48,430 bases of DNA from CAZOKH01 sp964580315 (GTDB lineage Bacteria > Chloroflexota > Anaerolineae > Anaerolineales > Anaerolineaceae): the NCBI GenBank assembly GCA_964580315.1, contig CAZOKH010000016.1, forward strand, positions 1 through 48,430, written 5' to 3'. The translations under genes and the position numbers were made by a program. Each line of letters begins with the position of its first letter. Within the stretch, counting starts at the first letter, position 1. Positions 40,509 to 47,605 of this stretch are shown here, one piece after another. The notes beneath the pieces are model-generated. The model searched no databases. It saw only the letters and a list, made by a program, of their open reading frames with translations, and had not been told where the DNA came from.

Positions 40509-40549
40509 AAAAAAGAAAGCCGCGCGTCAAGCGCGGCTTTCGATTTTTT
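40509..40549. terminator. Bidirectional intrinsic terminator between the small RNA and pfkA
   Basis: AAAGCCGCGC (40516-40525) and GCGCGGCTTT (40531-40540) form a perfect 10-bp stem with a GTCAA loop. T6 follows on the plus strand (40544-40549), and the A-run at 40509-40514 gives a T-run on the minus strand. It ends both the small RNA and the phosphofructokinase transcript. Confidence 0.85.
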
Positions 40550-40558
40550 AGCCGTTGT

Positions 40559-41647
40559 TTAAGTTTCATCACCAAAGACAATGCCCAGGTCGCGGGCAGT
40601 GAGCAGCGTGTCGCTGGACAGGGAGATTTGCTTGGGAGCCAGCAGGGCTTCTGCCAGGGGCAGGTCTCTGATCTTGCCGCCTTTCAAGGCCACCATGCGG
40701 CCAAAACCGCCTTCAAGCGCCAGGCGCACAGCGGCTGCGCCGTAGCGGGTGGCAAGCCAGCGGTCAAAGGCTGATGGGCGGCCGCCGCGCTGCAAGTGCC
40801 CCAGCACAATCACGCGGGTTTCAATTTCGGTGCAGTGCTGAATATAATTGCCCACCTCATATCCAATCCCTCCCAGGCGCGCCGAATAAACCTCGTCGCC
40901 GGCGATGGAAAACACCTGTTCTTTGCCCTGCGGGCGGGCGCCTTCAGCCACGGCAATGATGCTGAACAATGTGCCGCGATTTACGCGCTCCATCACTTTG
41001 CGGCAGACGGCATCAGGATGGAAAGGGATCTCCGGGATCAGGATGGCATCAGCGCCGCCTGCCAGCCCGGCATACAGGGCGATGAAGCCTGAATTGCGTC
41101 CCATCAACTCCACCACCATCACGCGGTGGTGCGACTCGGCGGTGGTGTGCAGGCGGTCGATGGCGTCGGTGGCGACGTTGACGGCGGTGTCAAAGCCGAA
41201 GGAATAATCGGTGCCGCCGATGTCGTTGTCGATGGTTTTGGGCACGCCGATGGTGGGCACGCCCAGGTCGAACAGTTCGCGGGCAATGCGCAGGGTGCCG
41301 TCTCCGCCCACCACCAGCAGGGCATCCAGTTTGAGGGCGCGGATGGCTTCAATGGTGGGTTGGCTGACATCGATGATTTCCGTTTTGCCGTTGTGCACCA
41401 CCTTGCGGGCAAAGGGATTGCCGCGGTTGGCGGCGCCCAGGATGGTGCCGCCGCGCGGTAAAATGCCGCGCACTTCGTCCATGTTGAGCGGGTAGACGCC
41501 TTTCTCGCTTAAGAAACCGTCGAATCCATCCCGCACGCCCAAAATCTCGCAGTTGTGGGCCAAGGCGGTTTTTACCGCCGCGCGGATGACCGCGTTGAGA
41601 CCGGGGGCATCGCCCCCGCCGGTGAGAATGGCAAGACGTGTCATCAT
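40559..41647 (-). CDS. pfkA: 6-phosphofructokinase
   Basis: A 362-residue glycolytic kinase (fructose 6-phosphate to fructose 1,6-bisphosphate). The phosphate-donor loop is GGGDAPGLN near 10-18; GGDGT is at 114-118; PKTIDND is at 136-142 with catalytic Asp140; the substrate motifs are MGRNSGFIAL and GHLQRGG. At the two positions that separate donor types, Gly117 is the ATP-type residue and Lys137 the PPi-type residue. This hybrid occurs in group III/X enzymes and usually goes with ATP use. Length is that of the longer bacterial enzymes. A TATAAT lies at 41684-41679 on the minus strand without a good -35. Its terminator is at 40516-40540. Confidence 0.95.
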   Translation of the reverse strand: MMTRLAILTGGGDAPGLNAVIRAAVKTALAHNCEILGVRDGFDGFLSEKGVYPLNMDEVRGILPRGGTILGAANRGNPFARKVVHNGKTEIIDVSQPTIEAIRALKLDALLVVGGDGTLRIARELFDLGVPTIGVPKTIDNDIGGTDYSFGFDTAVNVATDAIDRLHTTAESHHRVMVVELMGRNSGFIALYAGLAGGADAILIPEIPFHPDAVCRKVMERVNRGTLFSIIAVAEGARPQGKEQVFSIAGDEVYSARLGGIGYEVGNYIQHCTEIETRVIVLGHLQRGGRPSAFDRWLATRYGAAAVRLALEGGFGRMVALKGGKIRDLPLAEALLAPKQISLSSDTLLTARDLGIVFGDET

Positions 41648-41739
41648 TCACCTCGTGTAAAGAAGATGCTGTAAAATGATTATATATCGATCTTTCGTTG
41701 GTAATTTGCACTAGAGGTTTTGGGCGAGAGTAGGATTTT

Positions 41740-41810
41740 TTTAACGCAAAGTCGCAAAGATCGCAAAGTTTTAAAATTATTCTTCGCGCTCTTAGCGTCT
41801 TAGCGGTAAA
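41740..41810. repeat. Imperfect inverted repeat of the CGCAAAG family, copy 2
   Basis: The left arm is three tandem units (ACGCAAAG-TCGCAAAG-ATCGCAAAG, 41743-41768) and the right arm (41782-41810) the matching inverse units (CTTCGCG-CTCTTAGCG-TCTTAGCGG), enclosed by TTTA/TAAA. The design is the same as at 7461-7532. It lies six bases before the Shine-Dalgarno of the photolyase gene. Confidence 0.6.
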
Positions 41811-41827
41811 TTTTTAGGAGGCGGGCG

Positions 41828-43231
41828 ATGAATCAAACCGAAAAGAATAATCCCCCGGTCATCTGGTGGCTGCGGCGCGATCTGCGCCTGACCGAAAACG
41901 ATGCCCTGCGCGCGGCGGTGCGCGATGGGCGGCAGGCGATCCCGGTTTTCATCATGGACCCGGTGCTGCTGCAAGCCAATGCCCCGCTGCGCCAGCAGTT
42001 TTTGTTTGGCGGGCTGCGCCGGCTGGATGATGATTTGCACCTGCTGGGGTCGCGCTTGATTGTGCGCCAGGGCAGCCCGGCCGAGCAGTTGGCGCACTTG
42101 CTGGCTGAAACCGGCGCCAGCGCCATCTATGCCGAGGAAGATTACTCGCCTTATGCCCGCCGGCGCGATGCCGAGGTGGTGGCGCGCCTGCCGCTGCGCC
42201 TGGTGCAAGGACTCACTGCTTTTCACCCGGCAGCTTTAACTAAAACCAACGGCAATCCCTACGTGGTGTTTACCCCTTTTAGCAAAGCCTGGAAAAGCCT
42301 GCCTTTCTCATACACATCCACCGGCTCACCGCATCCCAACCTGTTTGCCTCTGTGACCGGACTGGAAAGCCAGCCGCTGCCTGAGGTGCGTCCCCCGGCT
42401 GATTTTCCGCCCGGCGAGGCTGAGGCGCGCCGCCGGCTGGAACGTTTCCTGGGTGGTGCAGTTTTTGAATATGCCGAAGGGCGCAACCGCCTGGATCAAC
42501 CCGGCACGTCTGAACTGTCGCCTTACCTGCGTTTTGGCATGCTCTCCACCCGCGCGGTGCTGGCGGCTGCCCTGCAAGCCCTGCAGCGCGCCGATGCGGA
42601 CGACCGCCGCAGCGTTGAAACCTGGATCAATGAATTGATCTGGCGCGAATTCTATCAATCCATCCTGTATTTCTTCCCCAATGTGCTGCAGGAAGCCTTT
42701 CAGCCGGGGATGCGCAGCATTGCCTGGCGCGACGCGCCGGCTGACCTGCAAGCCTGGCAGCACGCCGAAACCGGTTACCCGGTGGTGGATGCCTGCATGC
42801 GCCAGTTGGCTGAAACCGGTTGGATGCACAACCGCGGGCGCATGATTGCGGCATCCTTTTTGGCGAAGGATTTGCTGATCAACTGGCAGGAGGGGGAGCG
42901 CTGGTTCATGCGCTGCCTGGTGGACGGCGAACCGGCGGCTAACAACGGCGGCTGGCAGTGGACGGCGGGTGTGGGCACCGATGCCGCGCCGTATTTCCGC
43001 ATTTTTAACCCGGTGCTGCAGGGCAAAAAGTTCGACCCCGACGGGCGTTTTGTGCGCCGCTGGCTGCCCGAACTGGCGCACGTGCCCACAGCCTACATCC
43101 ATGAACCCTGGCAAATGCCGTTGGATGTGCAGTCGGAATGTAACGTTAAAATAGGAACGGATTACCCGGCGCCCATCGTGGAGCATGCCGTGGTTAAAGA
43201 GCGCGTGCTGACCGCGTATAAAAAGGCATAA
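41828..43231 (+). CDS. phr: Class I deoxyribodipyrimidine photolyase
   Basis: A 467-residue flavoenzyme that splits UV-made pyrimidine dimers using light. The N-terminal antenna domain starts WWLRRDLRLTENDAL (residues 12-26). The C-terminal FAD domain contains TSELSPYLRFG, WINELIWREFY, TGWMHNRGRMIAASFLAKDL, cited in parts (MHNRGRM), and NNGGWQW followed by GTDAAPYFRIFNP, the FAD-contact and electron-transfer tryptophan region of class I CPD photolyases. Length is standard. AGGAGG lies seven bases before the ATG. It is monocistronic, with a 29-base gap to the next gene on the same strand. A cryptochrome is unlikely given the intact substrate motifs. Confidence 0.96.
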   Translation: MNQTEKNNPPVIWWLRRDLRLTENDALRAAVRDGRQAIPVFIMDPVLLQANAPLRQQFLFGGLRRLDDDLHLLGSRLIVRQGSPAEQLAHLLAETGASAIYAEEDYSPYARRRDAEVVARLPLRLVQGLTAFHPAALTKTNGNPYVVFTPFSKAWKSLPFSYTSTGSPHPNLFASVTGLESQPLPEVRPPADFPPGEAEARRRLERFLGGAVFEYAEGRNRLDQPGTSELSPYLRFGMLSTRAVLAAALQALQRADADDRRSVETWINELIWREFYQSILYFFPNVLQEAFQPGMRSIAWRDAPADLQAWQHAETGYPVVDACMRQLAETGWMHNRGRMIAASFLAKDLLINWQEGERWFMRCLVDGEPAANNGGWQWTAGVGTDAAPYFRIFNPVLQGKKFDPDGRFVRRWLPELAHVPTAYIHEPWQMPLDVQSECNVKIGTDYPAPIVEHAVVKERVLTAYKKA

Positions 43232-43260
43232 TCATTCTATTTTAAAGGAAATCATTTTTC

Positions 43261-43959
43261 ATGAATCACGTTGATGGAAATACCACCGCAGGCACAAATT
43301 GGAACGATCTTTACAAAATTGGCGGCTGGGCGGCTATCGTCATGCTGGTGCTGATCCCGATCCAGATCATCGTTTTTGTTATTTCGCCGCCGCCCGCCAG
43401 CGTGGAGGAGTTCTTTGCCCTGTTTCAAAAAAACTGGCTGCTGGGATTGCTCAGCCTGGATTTGATCTATATTCTCAATAACATCCTGCTCAGCCTGATC
43501 TACCTGGCGCTTTACCAGGCGTTGAAGCAAACCAATGCAGCCCTGATGACGGCGGCTTTGATGCTGGGCTTGCTGGGCATTGCGGCTTATTTTGCCTCGA
43601 ACCCGGCCTTTGAGATGCTGTCGCTCAGCCGCCAGTATGCGGCTGCCACGAACCCAACTCAACAGACCATCCTGCTGGCAGCCGGGCAGAGCCAACTGGC
43701 CTCCTTCACCGGCACGGCTTTTGACGTGTATTATGTGCTCAACGGGGTGATGCTGCTGATTTTGAGCTGGGTGATGCTGCACAGCCCGCTGTTCAGCAAA
43801 GCCACCGCCTGGTGGGGGCTGGCTTCGGGCATTTTGATGACCATCCCGTCATCGGCGGGCATGATTGGCATGGTGTTCGCGCTGGCGTCGCTGGCGCCCT
43901 GGATGGTGTTTTTGGTGCTGGTGACGAGAAGGTTTTGGGCGATGGGAAAGAGGGAGTAG
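43261..43959 (+). CDS. DUF4386-like six-helix membrane protein
   Basis: A 232-residue protein with about six hydrophobic helices: GWAAIVMLVLIPIQIIVFVI, LLGLLSLDLIYILNNILLSL, ALMTAALMLGLLGIAAY, VYYVLNGVMLLILSWVML, ATAWWGLASGILMTI and ALASLAPWMVFLVLV. The LDLxYxLNNxLL and final WxxxxGxxxxxPSSAGMIG pattern resembles DUF4386. The function is unknown. AAAGGA lies eleven bases upstream of the ATG. The role of the neighbouring photolyase gives no hint. Confidence 0.65.
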   Translation: MNHVDGNTTAGTNWNDLYKIGGWAAIVMLVLIPIQIIVFVISPPPASVEEFFALFQKNWLLGLLSLDLIYILNNILLSLIYLALYQALKQTNAALMTAALMLGLLGIAAYFASNPAFEMLSLSRQYAAATNPTQQTILLAAGQSQLASFTGTAFDVYYVLNGVMLLILSWVMLHSPLFSKATAWWGLASGILMTIPSSAGMIGMVFALASLAPWMVFLVLVTRRFWAMGKRE

Positions 43960-43999
43960 TTGAAAAAATACTTTGGAATTTTAAAAAACTAGTTCCTTG

Positions 44000-44005
44000 T
44001 ATAAT
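44000..44005 (+). promoter_or_regulatory. -10 box before the AT-rich lipoprotein gene
   Basis: A perfect TATAAT lies 35 bases before the ATG at 44041. No good -35 box is found at 16-18 bases; only A/T-rich sequence precedes it. GGAGG lies just before the ATG. Confidence 0.4.
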
Positions 44006-44040
44006 GATCAATAATCCATTAATAAAATTAGGGAGGAAAA

Positions 44041-44847
44041 ATGCCTAAAAAATTATTAATAACCCTTGTGTTCATTTTATTACTTGTTTCTTGTTCTCCA
44101 ACAGTACCTTCCGAGGGAATGATCCAAACTGCTATCGCAGAAACACAAGCAGCAATTCCTATATTCACTAGCACAAATACTTCTGTTCCTACGCTGACAT
44201 CAACAATAACCGTTACTCCCAGCCCAACTCCCGATCTTAGAATAATAACTGATGATCCGCAAGGTTTTCTACTAAAGCCCGAAGATTTACCTCGCGAAGC
44301 GAAGTATTTTTTACCAAATTCTGGATGGATAAGTCCGCATTTAAATTCTGAGGTGATCGCAGGTTGGACAGTTGAAAAAGGGAAAGAATATTTAGCCCGA
44401 ACAGGAAGAATAAATGGATGGCGGGTTTACTACGCAAAAGGAACGAGAACTATCTATGCGCCAGATGAAATGTATTGCAGTGTAGTCAAGTTTAAGACAT
44501 CGCAAGGGGCTTCACTTTTAGTTACGGATTATTCCTATAGAAAAAGATACCCTAATGAAAACTGGGAGGCAGTTGATTTAAAGATTGAAGATTTAGGGCA
44601 AGTCTATGATGTTGAACGCCATGTCGAAGTAACGTCTGGTGGCGACAAAAAGATCAATTATTGCATATCTTATGCTTATTATAATTTTGGTGTTGAAACA
44701 TGTGGATTTGGCTTAGAAAAAGATATTGTTCCAGAAATTATCGAGACCGGTGCAAGAGCAGTATTGAAAAAATTGCAAAATGCGCAATTGGTTTTTCCAC
44801 CGACAGAAACTCCTGAAATTGTGTCTACCAGTATACCAACAACTTGA
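44041..44847 (+). CDS. AT-rich lipoprotein of unknown function
   Basis: A 268-residue secreted lipoprotein. The signal peptide KKLLITLVFILLLVSC ends in lipobox LVSC at about residue 18. A Ser/Thr/Pro-rich linker (VPTLTSTITVTPSPTP, about 43-60) follows. The globular domain (about 65-250) has LLKPEDLP, GWISPHLNSE and KINYCISYAYYNFGVETCGF with two Cys that could pair. No family is recognised; the SPTP-type linker is common in Anaerolineae lipoproteins, from memory. Codons end mostly in A or T, unlike the GC-rich genes on both sides, suggesting recent acquisition. A perfect 19-bp hairpin starts 11 bases after the stop. Confidence 0.7.
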   Translation: MPKKLLITLVFILLLVSCSPTVPSEGMIQTAIAETQAAIPIFTSTNTSVPTLTSTITVTPSPTPDLRIITDDPQGFLLKPEDLPREAKYFLPNSGWISPHLNSEVIAGWTVEKGKEYLARTGRINGWRVYYAKGTRTIYAPDEMYCSVVKFKTSQGASLLVTDYSYRKRYPNENWEAVDLKIEDLGQVYDVERHVEVTSGGDKKINYCISYAYYNFGVETCGFGLEKDIVPEIIETGARAVLKKLQNAQLVFPPTETPEIVSTSIPTT

Positions 44848-44857
44848 AAATTCTAAA

Positions 44858-44901
44858 TTCATTGCAATAACTTACCATTTTTGGTAAGTTATTGCAATGA
44901 A
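44858..44901. other. Perfect 19-bp hairpin downstream of the lipoprotein gene
   Basis: The left arm 44858-44876 (TTCATTGCAATAACTTACC) and right arm 44883-44901 are exact complements around six bases. Neither side has a U-run after it, so it is not a normal terminator. The arms are unusually long and perfect and could be a factor-independent 3' end, a protein-binding site or the footprint of a mobile element. The rest of the gap, 44902-45099, shows no gene I can support. Confidence 0.55.
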
Positions 44902-45102
44902 ATGCGCCCCTAAGGTTGATCTCATTGACTGCGTAACAATTGGCGATGCTCGTCGTATGTGCTGGCATATTCGGAGTTTCAGCAGGAAATTTAATTATTA
45001 ACGGTGGAAAACCTGTTGGGGGTGATTCAACAAATGTAAGAAACAACCGGGCAGGGGAATCTGGAATAGTGTTGATAGCCATTCTCAAGCTGGAAAAATT
45101 TG

Positions 45103-47184
45103 ATGCCCAACCATCTCGCAGACCAAAATTCGCCTTACCTCTTGCAGCACGCCGACAACCCGGTTGAGTGGTACCCGTGGGGTGCGGAGGCATTGGAACG
45201 CGCGCGGCGCGAGGACAAACCCATCTTCCTCAGCATAGGCTATGCCGCCTGTCACTGGTGTCATGTGATGGCGCACGAATCGTTTGAGGATGAAGCCACC
45301 GCGGCCTGGATGAACCAGCATTTTATCAATATCAAGGTGGACCGCGAGGAGCGCCCCGACCTGGACGCCATCTACATGCAGGCGGTCACGGCGCTCACCG
45401 GGCAGGGCGGCTGGCCGATGAGCGTCTTTTTAACGCCCGACGGCAAGCCGTTCTACGGCGGCACCTACTTTCCGCCTGAGCGGCGCTACGGCATGCCGGC
45501 GTTTCAGGAATTGCTGCAATCCATCGCCATGATGTGGCAGCAAGACAGCGCGGCGCTGCTGAATAACACCGCTTTGATTGCACAGCATCTGGCTGAAAAT
45601 GCCGCTTCAATGCCGCACGGCGGTGAATTGGACGCGGATTTTCTGGAACAGGCCGTTCACGTTTTGCAGCAGTCCTATGACTGGCGGCACGGCGGGTGGG
45701 GCAATGCGCCCAGGTTCCCGCAGCCCATGAGCATTGAGTTCTTGCTGCGGCGTGCTGTGCGCGGCGATCAACAGGCGCTGGAGACCGCCCGGCACGCCCT
45801 GCGGGCGATGGCAAAGGGCGGCATGTACGATGTGGTGGGCGGTGGGTTTGCGCGTTACAGCGTGGACAACCTGTGGCGCACGCCGCATTTCGAGAAGATG
45901 CTGTATGACAACGGCCAGCTTGCGCTGGCTTATTTGCACGCCTGGCTGGTGAGCCGCGCTGATCAGCCACAATCAGCCGATGACTTGCGCCGGGTTTGTG
46001 AACGCACGCTGGATTTTGTCTTGCGCGAGATGACCCACCCGGCGGGCGGTTTCTTCAGCAGCCTGGATGCCGATTCGGAAGACGAGGAGGGCAAGTTCTA
46101 CCTGTGGACGCTGGCTGAGGTGCGGGCAGCGTTGCCCGATGAGCGGGACGCGCAACTGTTCATTGCAGCTTACGGCATCACCGACCAGGGTAATTTTGAG
46201 GGTAAAACCATTTTGCAGCGCGTGAAAAGCGATGAAGAGCTGGCAGAGTCGTTTGACTTGCAAGCCAATGCTGTCCCCGCTGAGTTGGAGCGGCTGCATG
46301 CGCGGCTGCTGGAGGTGCGCAGCGGGCGGGTGCGCCCGGGCACTGATGATAAGGTGTTGACTTTTTGGAACGCGCTGGCGCTGCGTGCTTTCGCCGAAGC
46401 CGGCAGATATCTCAACCGGCCGGATTACCTGGAGGCGGCCAGACGCAATGCCGATTTTTTGCTCAATCATCTGCACCAACCGGGGCGTTTGCTGCGCTCC
46501 TGGCGGGCAGGGCGGGCGCAGCTCAATGCCTACCTGGAAGATTATGCCAGCCTGATCCTGGCGCTGCTGGAACTGTATCAAAGCGACCCGCAGGTGCGCT
46601 GGTACCGCGCCGCTTTGCAACTGACAGATGAAATGCTGGCGCACTTTGCCGACCCGGCAGGCGGTTTCTTTGATACGCGTGACGACCATGAAATGCTGAT
46701 TGTGCGCCCGCGCGACGTGCAGGATAATGCCACACCGTCCGGCAACGCCCTGGCAGCCGCCGCGCTGCTTAAGCTTTCATCATTTGGAGACAGATTCGAT
46801 GCGCGCCGCACGGCTGAACAAATGCTGGCGGGCATGCAGGCGCAGGCTGTGCGCTATCCCACGGCTTTTGCGCAGTGGCTGTGCGCCGTGGATGACGCCC
46901 TGAGACCGCGGGTGGAGGTGGCAGTGGTGGGAGAGCATAACCATCCCGGCACACTGGCACTGCGGAAAGCGCTGTGGCAGACTTATCGTCCGCGTTTGAC
47001 GGCGGCTTTCAGCAGCGAACCGGTTGCCGATGGCGCGCCGCTCTTATTTGAAGACCGCGTTCAGGTGGGCGGATTGCCCACGGCGTATGTGTGCCGCGGT
47101 TTTGCCTGTCAGGCGCCGGTGCACACCCCGCAAGAGATGCTGGCGGATATTGAGAACGAGCCGCCGGTGACGATTCCTGAATAA
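45103..47184 (+). CDS. Thioredoxin-domain protein of the YyaL/SSP411 family
   Basis: A 693-residue cytoplasmic protein. The N-terminal thioredoxin-like domain (about 1-160) starts NHLADQNSPYLLQHADNPV and carries the active motif CHWC (Cys50, Cys53) and GGWPMSVFLTPDGKPFYGGTY, cited in parts (GGWPMSVFL). The remainder (about 190-690) is an alpha-barrel like N-acylglucosamine 2-epimerases (GGMYDVVGGGFARYSVD, PHFEKMLYDNGQL, KLTFWNAL-like). The role in bacteria is unclear; the mammalian homologue is SPATA20. The ATG at 45103 fits the family start; the ribosome site (GGAAAA) is weak. It follows the AT-rich lipoprotein region. Confidence 0.93.
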   Translation: MPNHLADQNSPYLLQHADNPVEWYPWGAEALERARREDKPIFLSIGYAACHWCHVMAHESFEDEATAAWMNQHFINIKVDREERPDLDAIYMQAVTALTGQGGWPMSVFLTPDGKPFYGGTYFPPERRYGMPAFQELLQSIAMMWQQDSAALLNNTALIAQHLAENAASMPHGGELDADFLEQAVHVLQQSYDWRHGGWGNAPRFPQPMSIEFLLRRAVRGDQQALETARHALRAMAKGGMYDVVGGGFARYSVDNLWRTPHFEKMLYDNGQLALAYLHAWLVSRADQPQSADDLRRVCERTLDFVLREMTHPAGGFFSSLDADSEDEEGKFYLWTLAEVRAALPDERDAQLFIAAYGITDQGNFEGKTILQRVKSDEELAESFDLQANAVPAELERLHARLLEVRSGRVRPGTDDKVLTFWNALALRAFAEAGRYLNRPDYLEAARRNADFLLNHLHQPGRLLRSWRAGRAQLNAYLEDYASLILALLELYQSDPQVRWYRAALQLTDEMLAHFADPAGGFFDTRDDHEMLIVRPRDVQDNATPSGNALAAAALLKLSSFGDRFDARRTAEQMLAGMQAQAVRYPTAFAQWLCAVDDALRPRVEVAVVGEHNHPGTLALRKALWQTYRPRLTAAFSSEPVADGAPLLFEDRVQVGGLPTAYVCRGFACQAPVHTPQEMLADIENEPPVTIPE

Positions 47185-47605
47185 ACGATTGATTTTTTTG
47201 AGGGTGTACCTGCGAGCCGCCGAACAGGCGGCTTGACTGTCTATTAGAAGCGCGCTGAGATCGCCACGCTCGTAATTACGCTTGCTCGCGATGACAACGG
47301 CTGTGTCGGACACCACTCTCATTTGTTCCAACTAAGTCCATAAAACAACAATCTATTCTGTCTTTTCGACGAGCGCAAAGAGTTGATCTCGAAAAGCGAC
47401 ATTGCGCGCGAGGAGAAATCTTGGCGCAGATAAACAAATAAACCTCATAAAAAAATAGATAACAAGATTTCTCGACCCTATTTGACATTCATTATCAACC
47501 GAATTGCATAAACCGGGTCTCGAAATGACAAAAATGGTTGATTTTAGTTTGTTGGAAATCAACGAATCTGTGTTTGATGAGGCAGATGATGCATACCATG
47601 CGCCC
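47185..47605. other. Gene-free stretch with decayed repeats
   Basis: About 420 bases without a supportable gene. It contains a 7-bp hairpin AGCCGCC/GGCGGCT (47215-47233). A decayed repeat GAGATCGCCACGCTCG...GCTCGCGATGACA lies at 47250-47291, and another similar piece near 47508-47531 ends in TCTCGAAATGACA. The middle (47330-47500) is AT-rich and shows short inverted pieces of the AGATTTCTCG type. It is likely debris of dispersed repeats. Confidence 0.35.
47530..47563 (-). terminator. Probable terminator of lysX
   Basis: On the minus strand GTTGATTT (47563-47556) and AAATCAAC (47544-47537) form an 8-bp stem with an 11-base loop, followed by CATTTTTG. The stem is AT-rich and therefore weak. 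It lies 43 bases after the lysX stop. Confidence 0.4.

Larger units (their letters stand above)
40387..40549 (+). ncRNA. Candidate small RNA with leader-peptide-like frame and anti-SD hairpin loop
   Basis: A self-contained unit of about 160 bases between divergent promoters. It starts with a 5' hairpin (CAACACA/TGTGTTG, 40387-40406), then a perfect Shine-Dalgarno GAGGAGG (40426-40432) and a 17-codon frame (40441-40494). A perfect 11-bp hairpin follows (40466-40476 with 40496-40506). Part of its loop, CCTCCTC at 40476-40482, is the exact complement of the Shine-Dalgarno. An intrinsic terminator comes next (40516-40525 with 40531-40540) and then T6 at 40544-40549. No larger plus-strand gene follows, since pfk is on the other strand. 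It could be a regulatory RNA whose C-rich loop targets ribosome sites, or a microprotein mRNA controlled by self-pairing. No known RNA family is recognised. Confidence 0.55.

Noticed and set aside
44825..45193. Minus-strand 122-codon and plus-strand 75-codon frames around the gap before the YyaL-like gene
   Set aside because: Neither has a recognisable domain or good ribosome site, and both run over the long hairpin or into the start of the YyaL-like gene. They may be debris of an old gene.
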